Assembly (NCBI GenBank): GCA_001770015.1 | Contig: MEQB01000052.1 | Location: forward strand, 36,057 to 100,056 | Source of the DNA: Bdellovibrionales bacterium RIFOXYC1_FULL_37_79 | Lineage (GTDB): Bacteria; Bdellovibrionota; Bacteriovoracia; Bacteriovoracales; Bacteriovoracaceae | Direction of reading: 5' to 3' | Length of the DNA stretch: 64,000 bases | Shown here: positions 1 through 9,312 of the stretch, in pieces | Numbering within the stretch: position 1 is the stretch's first letter | Layout: each line of letters opens with the position of its first letter | The notes under the pieces: model-generated | The model's input: the letters and a program-made list of their open reading frames with translations, nothing else | Databases searched by the model: none | What the model was told of the DNA's origin: nothing | Made by a program: the position numbers and the translations under genes

Positions 1-268
1 AACCAGAAGATACGGGTGGCCACATTAAGTTGCCTTCCATTCTTAGATGATCAGCTTTACATTGTTCTAAAATATCCAGATCCTTTCTACTTGGTGTTAA
101 CTTGCCTTACGAACCCTTCACCCAATCCTTAATATATAAACTTTCAACTGATCAAGCAAAAGCCCGACCAAATCACTCCCCTGTTTTTTTTCTTTTTTGA
201 TTTTTCTTTCATCTTTTTTTTAAATTTTTTAAATTCTGCCGATCAACACAGATGAGAGTTTTTAGACT
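1..268. other. Left-edge non-coding stretch with a T-rich tract; possible gene tail
   Basis: On the plus strand, frame 1 is open from the window edge to a TAA at 130-132 (43 codons). This could be the 3' end of a gene cut by the window, but the short peptide shows no recognisable motif and could be open by chance. About 180-240 is a strongly T-rich tract (runs of 6 to 8 T). It may be part of a terminator or an AT-rich promoter upstream element for the gene at 269. I see no convincing promoter hexamers or hairpin. Confidence 0.2.
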
Positions 269-1534
269 ATGACCATGAAATTAGGTATTGTGACACTTCT
301 ACTGTTTGTTTGTTTTCATCCAGCGATGAGCCGTGCTGATTTAGGAACAATTAAGGGCCTCGCATTGGATGCACGGGATATTACCTGGGCAATATCCAAA
401 ACTGATTCCTACTATTTGACAACACAACAGGCTGATTTTTATGTGGAACTTGATAAATTAGAATTACACATAGAAGCACTTACTTTGCCTGGTTCGAGTT
501 GCAGGCTCCCCACCCCAAATGATCATAAGATTATTTTTATGGCCAAAAATATTCCCCTTGTTCCTCCTGATTTCGACCCTAATGACACCCATCGTTTATC
601 TAGCGCCGAAGTTAGCATTAATGGGAAACCTGTTGGTAATATTTATCAAGGCACCACCAGCAACGGTGAGCAAATCTCTGGTATGGCGCACTCAAGGGGC
701 GAACCAATAGTTGGCAAACCCAGGGCATCAGAATCAACAACCTCACCAATAATTATAGAAGTGGATAATAAATCTTATGTATCAACAGATGGACAATCCT
801 CCCCACTCAAACCAGGTAAATTTGAAAAAAAGATTGTAAATAAAACTGGATCGCTGGGATATTTGACTATGAAAGTTAACTCAGGGGCCCAAACTACCAC
901 CAATACTGACCCCCTTGATCCACTTACTCTTGAACCTTCTGAATCATCAATACAAGAAAAATCTAATTCTTCGGCAATCCAAAATGCGGTCCTGGCCACG
1001 TTGGGTATACGACCATACAATGATGACAATGCGAATCTTACTCTAAATGTCGATGGCACTGTCCAAGGAAACTATAACTCAAAGATCTTAACAACAGGGG
1101 GCAAGATCACTCCCTCCACCAAATTTACCTTAACTGGAAATAACTATCAGTTAACTGCCAGACTAAAACGCGATATTGATCCTACAAATTCAAAAAAATC
1201 CACCACCGGCGGCGAAATAAACATGCAAACCACCATACCACTGAATCCTATTCAAAAAATAGTACTAGAAGCGATTGGATCCCCGGTTGCTTTAGCTGGA
1301 AAAAGTTCTTATTATCTTGATCCCGACACGCAAGTATATGCCACATATCGAACAAGTGTATCAGCGGATGAGGATAATAGTGCAGTTACATTAGGCATGA
1401 ACAAGAAAATAGACCCCCTAGGCCTTCCACCTATTGACGTTTCGCTTACCTATACTGACAAAAATAGTGAAAATCGAGTAGATCCTAAAGAAAATGAAAA
1501 ACTTGGATCCCTCATCCTCAAATTTCGTTTCTAA
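269..1534 (+). CDS. Secreted, probably outer-membrane beta-barrel protein of unknown function
   Basis: The 421-residue product begins with a Sec signal peptide (hydrophobic LGIVTLLLFVCF core, likely cut near AMSRA). The mature part is rich in Thr, Ser and Asn. Its second half has alternating polar/hydrophobic strands (for example the NLTLNVDGTVQGNY and LTARLKRDID regions). The C-terminus is LGSLILKFRF, ending in Phe, which is the classic C-terminal signature recognised by the BAM machinery. I therefore infer an outer-membrane barrel, or a soluble domain followed by a small barrel. The ATG at 269 lacks a clear Shine-Dalgarno sequence; a second ATG lies two codons later. No enzyme motif or named family is recognised. 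It is followed by another small secreted protein on the same strand. Confidence 0.65.
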   Translation: MTMKLGIVTLLLFVCFHPAMSRADLGTIKGLALDARDITWAISKTDSYYLTTQQADFYVELDKLELHIEALTLPGSSCRLPTPNDHKIIFMAKNIPLVPPDFDPNDTHRLSSAEVSINGKPVGNIYQGTTSNGEQISGMAHSRGEPIVGKPRASESTTSPIIIEVDNKSYVSTDGQSSPLKPGKFEKKIVNKTGSLGYLTMKVNSGAQTTTNTDPLDPLTLEPSESSIQEKSNSSAIQNAVLATLGIRPYNDDNANLTLNVDGTVQGNYNSKILTTGGKITPSTKFTLTGNNYQLTARLKRDIDPTNSKKSTTGGEINMQTTIPLNPIQKIVLEAIGSPVALAGKSSYYLDPDTQVYATYRTSVSADEDNSAVTLGMNKKIDPLGLPPIDVSLTYTDKNSENRVDPKENEKLGSLILKFRF

Positions 1535-1622
1535 TTCCCGACCCATTCGATAGACTAATCAGAAAAAATAAATCTCAATTTTTTTAGATTATCTTCGATA
1601 AGACATCCAAAGGGGTTTGCTG

Positions 1623-1910
1623 ATGAAAAAATATATATCCGTCATTTTATTATTCAGTGTTATGTTTTCACTATTACTGGGTCTGGATGTCGTGGCCACT
1701 GACTTTGAAAACAAAGAGGCACTGCAGATGTATGTTGTGGAAAATACCCTGATGGCCATCAATAAATCCAAAGAAGAAAGAAAAAAACATCTGGATCAAA
1801 ACACCCGCAGTATTGCGTCCAGTGACAACGATGAAGAATTTGACCATCTGATCAATGATGAGAGCGCTTTAGATTGGTTCGACCAAATTGATGAGCTAGA
1901 AACCTACTAG
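1623..1910 (+). CDS. Small secreted acidic protein, unknown
   Basis: The product is about 95 residues. The ATG at 1623 is chosen over the TTG at 1617 because AAAGGGG lies about seven bases upstream of it. The N-terminus MKKYISVILLFSVMFSLLLG is a clear signal peptide, with cleavage possible near VVAT. The remaining roughly 70 residues are charged, and the tail is strongly acidic (many Asp and Glu), without cysteines or a known motif. It could be a periplasmic or secreted peptide. The 3' end overlaps the convergent aceE stop by about 15 bases, so the two genes share a terminator region or lack one. Function is unknown. Confidence 0.55.
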   Translation: MKKYISVILLFSVMFSLLLGLDVVATDFENKEALQMYVVENTLMAINKSKEERKKHLDQNTRSIASSDNDEEFDHLINDESALDWFDQIDELETY

Positions 1911-4478
1911 TGCTGCTTGCACAATCGCTTTTGCATCAATCCCGAAATAGGATCTAAGTCTTTCCCTGGTATCGCTTAAACCGCCGCCATCGGTTCCCAG
2001 CGTGCGCATGCGATTGGGTAAAAATCTCGAGATCATATCCGGATAAAGGGACATATAATCAGTCACTGCCACAAATTGCCCCTGGGTTTCCCCCAGCATT
2101 TTTTCTATATGCGATCGTTTGAGGTTGGCAGGATTATGCATATTGTATTTTTCAATTTCCAAGGCTTCGTCACGCAAATTTTTAAATGAAGGGGCGCTAA
2201 ACAGTGTGACTTGCATCTGGTGCTGTTCTTCCAAAATTTTTTTGGCCTTTAGCGCCTCATTCATTATGGCGCCACTTGAGAGAAGATTGATCTTGTGCGG
2301 GCCGGTCACGTTTGGTTTTTCAAATAAATAAAGTCCTTTAATAATATCCTCTTCCTCCACCCACTCTGGCATTTTGGCCTGCTTATAATTTTCATTATAA
2401 ATGGTCAGATAATAAAACTCATCCAGATTTTTTTCATACATTCTTTTTAACCCATGCTTGATGATAACTGCTACCTCAAACATATAGGCCGGATCATAGG
2501 TTTTTAAGTTAGGAATGGTGGCGGCATAAATGTGTGAATGACCGTCTTGATGCTGAAGCCCCTCTCCGTTAAGGGTCGTCCGGCCAGCGGTGGCACCCAT
2601 CATAAATCCCTTGGTCTTCATGTCATAAGCTGCCCAGGCCAGATCCCCGATCCTTTGAAATCCAAACATGGCATAATAAGTGTAAAAGGGAATCATGGGT
2701 ATATTGAAATTGGCGTAACTACTGCCGGCCGAGATAAACGAAGCCATGGCGCCACCTTCGTTGATTCCCTCCTGCAGGAGCTGTCCATCGGTGGCCTCAT
2801 GGTAATACAAAAGAGCATTCTTATCCACAGGCTCGTAAAGCTGGCCCTGGTTGGAATAAATGCCAAACTGCTTGAAAAGTGCTTCCATCCCAAAGGTGCG
2901 GGCCTCATCGGGAATTATGGGTACGATCAGTTTTCCAATATTTTTATCTTTTAATAATTTAACCAGGAGTGAGACATATCCGATGGTCGTGGAGACTTCC
3001 CGATCTCCTGAACCATTTTTAAAATCATCATAGATTGCGTCAGGTGGCAGGGTAAGCGAAATAAGGGGTGGGGATCTTCGGGGTAAAAATCCATTTAGGA
3101 CGGCCCTTTTTTCCAAAAGATATCTGACTTCCCTGGATGAACTGCCTGGATGATAAAACTGGCAATCAATGGCGGCTTGATCCGTGATGGGAATCTCCAG
3201 CCGGTTTTTCAAGTCAATCAATTCCTGATCTGATAATTTCTTTTTTTGATGAGTGCTGTTTCGGCCTTGCCCTTCGCTTAATCCATAACCTTTAATCGTA
3301 TGGGCCAAAATAACGGTGGGGCGATTATTCTTATTTTCCACTGCCCACTTATAAGCTGCATAAATTTTTCTGGGGTCATGACCTCCCCTGGATAACCATT
3401 CAATGTCCCTGTCCGATAAATGTTCCACCAGGGGTAGCAGTTCAGGATATCTTCCAAAATAATTTTTTCTGATATAATCACCGGTACTCACCACATATTT
3501 TTGATATTCACCATCCACCGTCTCATTCATAAGCTTAATCAGGTTGCCGGTTTGATCATTGGCAATTAGCTCATCCCACGGACTGCCCCAGATCACTTTT
3601 AAAACATTCCATCCGGCTCCTCGATAAACTCCTTCCAGTTCTTGAATAATTTTGCCATTTCCTCTAACCGGACCGTCCAATCTTTGCAAATTGCAATTGA
3701 TGACAAAAATAAGATTATCCAGATTTTCCCGGCTGGCAACGGTCAGAGCGCCCAGACTTTCCGGTTCATCCATTTCACCATCCCCCAGGAAGGCCCAGAC
3801 TTTTTGCTGACTGGTGGTTTGCAATTTTCTATTTTGCAGATATTTAGCAAATCTGGCGTGATAAATGGATAACATAGGAGCCAGTCCCATGGAGACAGTA
3901 GGAAATTGCCAATAGTCACTCATGAGTCTGGGATGCGGATAAGAGGATAGGCCTCCTCCTTCTTTCAACTCTTGTCGAAAATTTTTCAGTAAATTTTCAT
4001 CCATCCTTCCTTCTAAAAAAGACCTGGCATAAATGCCAGGAGAAATGTGGCCTTGAAAAAAAATAAAATCTCCGGGAAAATCGTCTTTGGGTCCTTTGAA
4101 AAAATGATTGAAACCCACATCATAAAGCCAGGCTGCGGATTGATAAGAAGAGATATGTCCTCCGACATTGGTGGTTTTGTTGGCCAACACCACCATGGCA
4201 GCGGCATTCCATCTTATCATTCTCGAAATTTTTCTCTCCAGTTCAATATCTCCCGGATAGACTGGCTCCTGTTCTTTGGTAATGGTATTGATATAGCTGG
4301 TATTGATTCTTTCCAATTCCCTCGATTGAGCGCCTGATGCTTGTAATAATTCCCGCATTTTTCTCAGTAAAAAGACTGCTCTATCCGGCCCATGGGCCTT
4401 AAACACACTCTCAAGGGACTCCATCCATTCACCGGTTTCATTAGGATCAACATCAATTCTTTTTTTATTTATTTTCAT
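1896..4478 (-). CDS. aceE: Pyruvate dehydrogenase E1 component, homodimeric type
   Basis: The 860-residue protein matches the single-chain alpha2-type E1 (E. coli AceE is 887 aa). E1 uses thiamine diphosphate to decarboxylate pyruvate and acetylate the lipoyl group of E2, feeding acetyl-CoA to the TCA cycle in the cytoplasm. The ThDP-binding motif starts with GDGEMDEPES near residue 234 and ends about 30 residues later in the NCNLQRLDGPV region. The stretch from GGHISSYQSAAWLYDVGFNH to HISPGIYARSFLEGR is characteristic of AceE. The E2 (aceF) and E3 (lpd) genes normally linked to it are not in this window. The ATG at 4478 has only a weak AAGAG upstream. The gene is divergent from the M18 aminopeptidase. 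Confidence 0.95.
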   Translation of the reverse strand: MKINKKRIDVDPNETGEWMESLESVFKAHGPDRAVFLLRKMRELLQASGAQSRELERINTSYINTITKEQEPVYPGDIELERKISRMIRWNAAAMVVLANKTTNVGGHISSYQSAAWLYDVGFNHFFKGPKDDFPGDFIFFQGHISPGIYARSFLEGRMDENLLKNFRQELKEGGGLSSYPHPRLMSDYWQFPTVSMGLAPMLSIYHARFAKYLQNRKLQTTSQQKVWAFLGDGEMDEPESLGALTVASRENLDNLIFVINCNLQRLDGPVRGNGKIIQELEGVYRGAGWNVLKVIWGSPWDELIANDQTGNLIKLMNETVDGEYQKYVVSTGDYIRKNYFGRYPELLPLVEHLSDRDIEWLSRGGHDPRKIYAAYKWAVENKNNRPTVILAHTIKGYGLSEGQGRNSTHQKKKLSDQELIDLKNRLEIPITDQAAIDCQFYHPGSSSREVRYLLEKRAVLNGFLPRRSPPLISLTLPPDAIYDDFKNGSGDREVSTTIGYVSLLVKLLKDKNIGKLIVPIIPDEARTFGMEALFKQFGIYSNQGQLYEPVDKNALLYYHEATDGQLLQEGINEGGAMASFISAGSSYANFNIPMIPFYTYYAMFGFQRIGDLAWAAYDMKTKGFMMGATAGRTTLNGEGLQHQDGHSHIYAATIPNLKTYDPAYMFEVAVIIKHGLKRMYEKNLDEFYYLTIYNENYKQAKMPEWVEEEDIIKGLYLFEKPNVTGPHKINLLSSGAIMNEALKAKKILEEQHQMQVTLFSAPSFKNLRDEALEIEKYNMHNPANLKRSHIEKMLGETQGQFVAVTDYMSLYPDMISRFLPNRMRTLGTDGGGLSDTRERLRSYFGIDAKAIVQAALVGF

Positions 4479-4491
4479 CTTTAACTCTTTT

Positions 4492-4497
4492 ATTATA
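4492..4497 (-). promoter_or_regulatory. Possible -10 box of aceE
   Basis: Read on the minus strand, this is a perfect TATAAT about 13 bases upstream of the aceE ATG. It implies a very short leader. No good -35 hexamer sits 16-18 bases upstream, so the call is tentative; the intergenic region is AT-rich and such hexamers arise by chance. Confidence 0.25.
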
Positions 4498-4551
4498 GTT
4501 TTATATTGGTGTATATTGGGCGTAATTTCTTACATAATAATGGGAGTCTCT

Positions 4552-5829
4552 ATGAAGCATACCAATCATTCTTTCAATGAAGCCTTGCTTGATTACATAA
4601 ACCAGTCCCCGACAGCCTACCACGCCACGAATGAGGCCAAACAAGTACTTTTAAAAAAGGGATATACCGAACTTTTGGAAAAAGATGCTTGGAAAATTGG
4701 CAAGGGAAAATATCTAGTAACCAGAAATGATAGCTCGCTCATTGCTTTTACCACCCCTCACCCATTGACCGATGGATTCAAAATGGCCGGTGCCCATACG
4801 GACAGTCCTGGACTTAAAATAAGACCAAACGCTGGAAAAAAAGCCAATGAATATTTTCAAGTCGGAGTGGAAGTATATGGCGGTCCCCTGCTTAACACCT
4901 GGTTTGACCGGGATCTCTCCTTGGCAGGTGCCGTATTTTTAGAAATGGAAAATCAGACCTTGCAAAAGGTGTTAATTGATTTTGAAAAACCACTTGGAAT
5001 CATTGCCAGCCTGGCGATCCATCTCGATCGGGAAGCCAATGACAAAAAATCCATCCAAAAACAAAAAGAACTCCCTCCCATTCTGGGAATAACTTCCAAA
5101 TCTAATGCTAGTTTTTTAGATTTACTCACCATCCAAATTACCAAGCAGCACCCCAATCTAAAATTTAAAAAAATTCTGGATTATGATCTTTCGCTATATG
5201 ATCAATCCCCGGTGAGAATCATCGGCATTAATGAAGAATTTATTGTGGGAGCGAGACTTGATAATTTGCTTAGCTGTTTTATTAACCTAGAGGCCATGAC
5301 CACTGCCACCACCAATTCACTGATAGTTTTAAATGACCATGAAGAATGCGGCTCCACCTCCACCACCGGCGCAGATGGCAGTTTTTTAAAGGATGTGCTA
5401 CTGAGAATCTGTAAAGATCAAGAAGAATATCAAAGAATGATTGCCTCCTCCATGCTCATTTCCTGCGATAACGCCCATGCCCTTCATCCTAATTTCCCGG
5501 AAAAAATGGATGAGGCCCATGCCCCGGTTATGAACTTGGGACCGGCAATCAAAATTAATAGCAACCAAAGATACGCCACCAATCTGGAAACATCTGGTAT
5601 TTTTACTCATTTGGCCCAACAAATTGATATTCCTGTGCAAAAATTTTCATCCCGCAACGATATGCCTTGCGGAACTACGATCGGGCCCATTACCTCCAGT
5701 CACCTGGGTGTAAAAACCATCGATGTGGGTGTTCCAACTTTTGCCATGCATTCAATCAGGGAAACTGCCGGCACCAAAGATAGCTTTTATTTATATCAAA
5801 TTATTTCAAAATACATGAGTACAAATTAA
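4552..5829 (+). CDS. apeB: M18 family zinc aminopeptidase (aspartyl aminopeptidase type)
   Basis: Cytoplasmic dodecameric-type metallo-aminopeptidase that removes N-terminal residues (often acidic) from peptides. The 425-residue length matches bacterial M18 enzymes. Visible metal and catalytic motifs, in order: GAHTDSPGL (His and Asp), GARLDNLLSC (bridging Asp), NDHEECGS (Glu-Glu pair), SCDNAHALHPN, and the late His in FAMHSIRE. All expected ligands are present, so it should be active. The ATG at 4552 is preferred over the upstream TTG (4516) and ATG (4540) because GGGAG lies five bases before it and family members start close to this point. It may help recycle peptides; no operon partner is evident. 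Confidence 0.9.
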   Translation: MKHTNHSFNEALLDYINQSPTAYHATNEAKQVLLKKGYTELLEKDAWKIGKGKYLVTRNDSSLIAFTTPHPLTDGFKMAGAHTDSPGLKIRPNAGKKANEYFQVGVEVYGGPLLNTWFDRDLSLAGAVFLEMENQTLQKVLIDFEKPLGIIASLAIHLDREANDKKSIQKQKELPPILGITSKSNASFLDLLTIQITKQHPNLKFKKILDYDLSLYDQSPVRIIGINEEFIVGARLDNLLSCFINLEAMTTATTNSLIVLNDHEECGSTSTTGADGSFLKDVLLRICKDQEEYQRMIASSMLISCDNAHALHPNFPEKMDEAHAPVMNLGPAIKINSNQRYATNLETSGIFTHLAQQIDIPVQKFSSRNDMPCGTTIGPITSSHLGVKTIDVGVPTFAMHSIRETAGTKDSFYLYQIISKYMSTN

Positions 5830-5841
5830 CTTGAATATTGA

Positions 5842-5870
5842 TTGACTAAAATTATTCTATGCCGTAAATT
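5842..5870 (+). promoter_or_regulatory. Sigma70-type promoter upstream of carbamate kinase
   Basis: TTGACT (5842-5847, five of six to consensus), a 17-base spacer, then TAAATT (5865-5870, four of six). It lies about 40 bases upstream of the arcC ATG at 5910, a normal leader distance. No operator is evident. Confidence 0.45.
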
Positions 5871-5909
5871 TTGCCGTCTGAAATAATAAACTTTTTTAAA
5901 GGTAGATCT

Positions 5910-6878
5910 ATGACCAGTCAAAGACCCAGTATTCTTATCGCTTTCGGTGGAAATGCCCTGAACGTAAACAGTAAAAAACATGTCCATCAAAAAGAAGAAT
6001 TTATTGTGGCCAGAAGAAGTATGGCCAACGTCGTTGATCTCCTGGAAAAAGGCTACAATAAAATAATTATCACCCATGGTAACGGGCCTCAAGTGGGAAG
6101 AATCGCCCTCCAGCAAGAACTCACTAAAAATGAATTCCCCCGGCAAATTACCCTGGATGTGTGTGTAGCCGATAGCCAGGGCCGCATTGGTTATATTTTA
6201 CAAAACGTATTTGATAATATCTGTTATGAGCGAAAAATTAGAAAAAAAGCATCCACCGTTATCACTCAAGTGGTGGTGGATGTGAATGATCCCGCCTTTT
6301 TGTCACCTTCAAAACCGATTGGAGTTTTTTATTCCAAGGAAGAAGCTGAAGATTTAAAAAATCAAAGAGGTTGGGTTATGGCCGAAGATGCCGGCAGAGG
6401 TTTTCGCCGGTTGGTGGCTTCGCCTGAGCCAATTGAAATTATCGAGAAATCAAAATTTCAATTGCTGTTGGAACATGATTTTATCGCTATCGGTTGCGGA
6501 GGTGGTGGAGTACCCGTCATGCGCAATAAAAACCATGAATTAAGAGGGGTGGAAGCCGTGATAGACAAGGATAAATCCTCGGCACTGCTTGCCAATACCG
6601 TTGGGATTCATACCCTCATCATCTTAACCGAGGCCAACTTTGCTTACCTAAATTTTAATACCCCCAACCAGCGTCCTATCAAAACTGCCCGCGTAAGTGA
6701 AATGCAAGATTATGTTTCCCAAGGACAATTTGCCAAAGGCTCAATGGAACCCAAAATTGAAGCTTGTGTAAGTTTTTTAAAAGGCGGAGGACAAAGGGCC
6801 ATCATTGCCAATTTATTTGATCTTCCTCGCGCATTGGAAGGAAAAATTGGTACTGAAATTCTACCTGATCTAAGTTGA
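5910..6878 (+). CDS. arcC: Carbamate kinase
   Basis: Catalyses carbamoyl phosphate + ADP to ATP + carbamate (ammonia and CO2), the ATP-yielding last step of the arginine deiminase pathway. It is a member of the amino-acid kinase fold family. The 322-residue product shows AFGGNAL near the N-terminus, THGNGPQVG, CGGGGVPV and EAVIDKDKSSALLA, all hallmarks of ArcC. The ATG at 5910 is chosen because AAAGG precedes it by seven bases and the family begins just before the first glycine motif; an upstream in-frame TTG at 5871 has no ribosome site. Ornithine carbamoyltransferase lies 2.4 kb away on the other strand. Arginine deiminase (arcA) is not in the window. The 3' end overlaps the convergent kinase gene by nine bases. 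Confidence 0.93.
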   Translation: MTSQRPSILIAFGGNALNVNSKKHVHQKEEFIVARRSMANVVDLLEKGYNKIIITHGNGPQVGRIALQQELTKNEFPRQITLDVCVADSQGRIGYILQNVFDNICYERKIRKKASTVITQVVVDVNDPAFLSPSKPIGVFYSKEEAEDLKNQRGWVMAEDAGRGFRRLVASPEPIEIIEKSKFQLLLEHDFIAIGCGGGGVPVMRNKNHELRGVEAVIDKDKSSALLANTVGIHTLIILTEANFAYLNFNTPNQRPIKTARVSEMQDYVSQGQFAKGSMEPKIEACVSFLKGGGQRAIIANLFDLPRALEGKIGTEILPDLS

Positions 6879-7811
6879 AAGACTAAACTTGAAAATGGCC
6901 CCTTCAGCTGTGGGCAGGCATTGCAAGGATCCATTCATGGCCTCCGCAATTTTTTGAGCAATAAACAAACCAAGCCCCCTACCCGGATAATTTTTTTTGG
7001 TGGTAAAAAGCGGATTAAAAATCTCCTTTAAAATACTGGGATCAACCCCGATACCGTTATCTTCCATGACAATATCCATTTGCGATTTATTGACCGAAAT
7101 ATTTAAATTAATTTTGGGACGTCCGGAATCTTTAGCAAAATAAATAGCATTATCCAAAAGTTGTGAACAGACTTCCAAGACCCCATTGATATCCACCTCC
7201 ACCACTTCGTCACCATTTTCAATTTTAGTGGTAAAATCTATATTGGCCTTGCGTAACTCCTCTCTTTTTAGCTTGGAAATTCTATCTACCAAATGATTCA
7301 ACTCAATTTTTACGTAATTAAATAAATTGGAAGCCTTGGATAAGGCAATAAATTTTTCAGCAATATGGCTGAGTTTCTTGGCCTCCTTTTCAATAATCAA
7401 TAATCTTTTATAACAAATGTCATCCGGGTTGGTCGGCCGATTTAGTTCCCGGTAAAGATACACCTGGCCCAAAATAATGGTCAGAGGATTATTAAATTCA
7501 TTCCCGATACTTTCTGACAGTTTGATAATCGAAGTCAAACCGGTCATTCTTTTTATTTCCAATTGTTTTTTTACACACATTTGCCAAAGCGCTTTTTTCC
7601 CTCTGTAAAAAAGTCCCAACAAAAAAAACAAGATCGGCAAAATGCACAGAGTGATCATATAACTATTTTTTGATTTTATAATTGAAAATAATTCCTGATA
7701 CGAACCTGCTACTTTTAGTTCCAGCATATCCATGAATATAACCAAAACTCCCAGCATGAATCCGATTATCATTGATATAACTGGATAGAGATATTTACCT
7801 ATTTCTTTCAT
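6870..7811 (-). CDS. Histidine-kinase-like membrane protein lacking the phospho-acceptor histidine
   Basis: The 313-residue protein has two transmembrane helices (about residues 8-30 and 52-68) with a short loop between them. A dimerisation helix and a HATPase_c domain follow. The ATP-site boxes look intact: LLDNAIYFA (N box), EDNGIGVD (G1), LFTTKK (F box) and GRGLGLFIA (G2). The H-box reads SIGNEFNNPLTIILG where the family has HE.NNPL. Codon 104 is AAT (7500-7502), Asn rather than His. It therefore probably cannot autophosphorylate in the usual way and may be a pseudokinase, a phosphatase-type regulator or a partner in a heterodimer. No response regulator is adjacent. AGGA precedes the ATG by about six bases. 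Confidence 0.8.
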   Translation of the reverse strand: MKEIGKYLYPVISMIIGFMLGVLVIFMDMLELKVAGSYQELFSIIKSKNSYMITLCILPILFFLLGLFYRGKKALWQMCVKKQLEIKRMTGLTSIIKLSESIGNEFNNPLTIILGQVYLYRELNRPTNPDDICYKRLLIIEKEAKKLSHIAEKFIALSKASNLFNYVKIELNHLVDRISKLKREELRKANIDFTTKIENGDEVVEVDINGVLEVCSQLLDNAIYFAKDSGRPKINLNISVNKSQMDIVMEDNGIGVDPSILKEIFNPLFTTKKNYPGRGLGLFIAQKIAEAMNGSLQCLPTAEGAIFKFSLST

Positions 7812-7925
7812 TAATTCCTAAATTTAAACGGGAAATTTAATAGTAATTAGATTAATCAAGACAACCACATATGCAAAGAATTAATTTATATTTTTTAAAT
7901 CTCCAACAATAGTGTGCAATAATGA

Positions 7926-7951
7926 AGAGGGGATCATGACCGATCCCCTCT
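7926..7951 (-). terminator. Hairpin after the carbamoyltransferase/COG2403 operon
   Basis: A perfect 10-bp inverted repeat (AGAGGGGATC / GATCCCCTCT) with a six-base loop lies about 10 bases downstream of the COG2403 stop. The run of U after the stem is weak on the minus strand (TTCATTATT), so termination may be partial. It separates the operon from the downstream kinase gene. Confidence 0.6.
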
Positions 7952-7960
7952 CTACTAATA

Positions 7961-9277
7961 TTATTTAAATTTTTTCTTTAGAATTTCACCCAGCTGTAAA
8001 GTGGCCTTATCACCAAGTTCGTAGGTCACTCGCACCGAAGGTTTTTTAATATTAATGATTTTTCCAAGATCAATGGGAGTACCAATAATCACCAAATCAC
8101 AGTCCGTTTTATTAATGGCCTTTTCCAAATCCCTCATTTGTTCCTCGCCATATCCCATGGCCGGCAGCAAAATTCCCACATTGGGATACTTTTTAAAGGT
8201 CTCGGCAATTTTTCCATCAACGTATGGCCTTGGATCTACCAACTCTTTGGCCCCATACTGATTAGCGGCCACGGTACCTGCTCCATATTTCATGTGGCCA
8301 TGAGTGAGCGTCGGGCCATCTTCCACCACCAGCACCCGTTTACCTTTAATGTTTTGTCCGTTTTCCACAAAAATCGGAGAATCTGCCTGAATAACTATGG
8401 CCTTTGGATTTCGATTTTGAATATTTTTCAAAACTGTTTCGATGTCTGCTTTTTTAGCTGTATCCACTTTATTGACGATCAACACTTCGGAAGATATCAA
8501 ATTGGTTTCGCCTGGATAAAAGGTCAGTTCATGTCCCGCACGGTGGGGATCCACTACGGTGATTTCCAAATCTGATTTATAAAATGGCATATCATTATTT
8601 CCACCATCCCATAAAATAATATCCGCTTCTTTTTCGGCTTCTCTTAGAATTTTTTCGTAATCAACACCTGCAAAGATAACAAACCCTGCAGCAATATGTG
8701 GTTCATATTCTTCTCTTTCTTCAATGGTACACTCATGTTTGTCCATATCCTCCATCGTGGCAAATCGCTGCACAGCTTGTTTAGCCAGATCGCCATAGGG
8801 CATTGGATGTCTGATGGCCGCCACTTTTTTGCCCATACCTTTTAAAAATTTCTCTACCGCCCTGGTGGTTTGTGATTTGCCACAACCAGTTCTGGTAGCA
8901 CAAATTGATATGACCGGCTTGGTGGATTTGATTTGGGTGGATTTAGAACCAAGCATGGTGAAATCCGCACCACAAGCATTAACCAAAGAGCACTTGTTCA
9001 TAACATATTCATGAGGTACATCACTATAAGAAAAAACCACTTCTTGTACGCTATATTTTTTAATAAGCGCAGTAAGTTCCGACTCATCAAAAATAGGAAT
9101 ACCTTCTGGATATAATTTTCCCGCTAATACCGCCGGATATTTGCGACCATCGATATCTGGTATTTGAGTGGCCGTAAAGCAAACCACTTCATAATTTTGA
9201 TTATCCCGATAAACACAGTTGAAATTATGAAAATCTCTTCCTGCTGCTCCCATAATAAGTACACGTCTTCTCACCAT
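7961..9277 (-). CDS. COG2403 P-loop GTPase-like protein, cyclic 2,3-diphosphoglycerate synthetase family
   Basis: The 438-residue protein has an N-terminal Rossmann-like segment (about 1-115), a P-loop RTGCGKSQTTR (about 129-139), a DGGNND motif, and NKVD, a G4-like guanine-specificity motif. The archaeal founding member forms cyclic 2,3-diphosphoglycerate; bacterial homologues are of uncertain function. It is translated from a strong GAGGAGG site eight bases before the ATG and starts 35 bases after the ornithine carbamoyltransferase stop, so the two form an operon. With carbamate kinase nearby, I infer a role linked to carbamoyl phosphate or citrulline metabolism rather than diphosphoglycerate. 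Family assignment is fairly firm; the reaction is unknown. Confidence 0.8.
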   Translation of the reverse strand: MVRRRVLIMGAAGRDFHNFNCVYRDNQNYEVVCFTATQIPDIDGRKYPAVLAGKLYPEGIPIFDESELTALIKKYSVQEVVFSYSDVPHEYVMNKCSLVNACGADFTMLGSKSTQIKSTKPVISICATRTGCGKSQTTRAVEKFLKGMGKKVAAIRHPMPYGDLAKQAVQRFATMEDMDKHECTIEEREEYEPHIAAGFVIFAGVDYEKILREAEKEADIILWDGGNNDMPFYKSDLEITVVDPHRAGHELTFYPGETNLISSEVLIVNKVDTAKKADIETVLKNIQNRNPKAIVIQADSPIFVENGQNIKGKRVLVVEDGPTLTHGHMKYGAGTVAANQYGAKELVDPRPYVDGKIAETFKKYPNVGILLPAMGYGEEQMRDLEKAINKTDCDLVIIGTPIDLGKIINIKKPSVRVTYELGDKATLQLGEILKKKFK

Positions 9278-9312
9278 AAAATCCTCCTCGATTTCTATCC
9301 TTGATATTAATT

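Noticed and set aside
8138..8575. 145-codon open frame on the plus strand inside the COG2403 gene
   Set aside because: It lies fully antisense to a gene with clear P-loop and NKVD motifs; no ribosome site and no recognisable protein.
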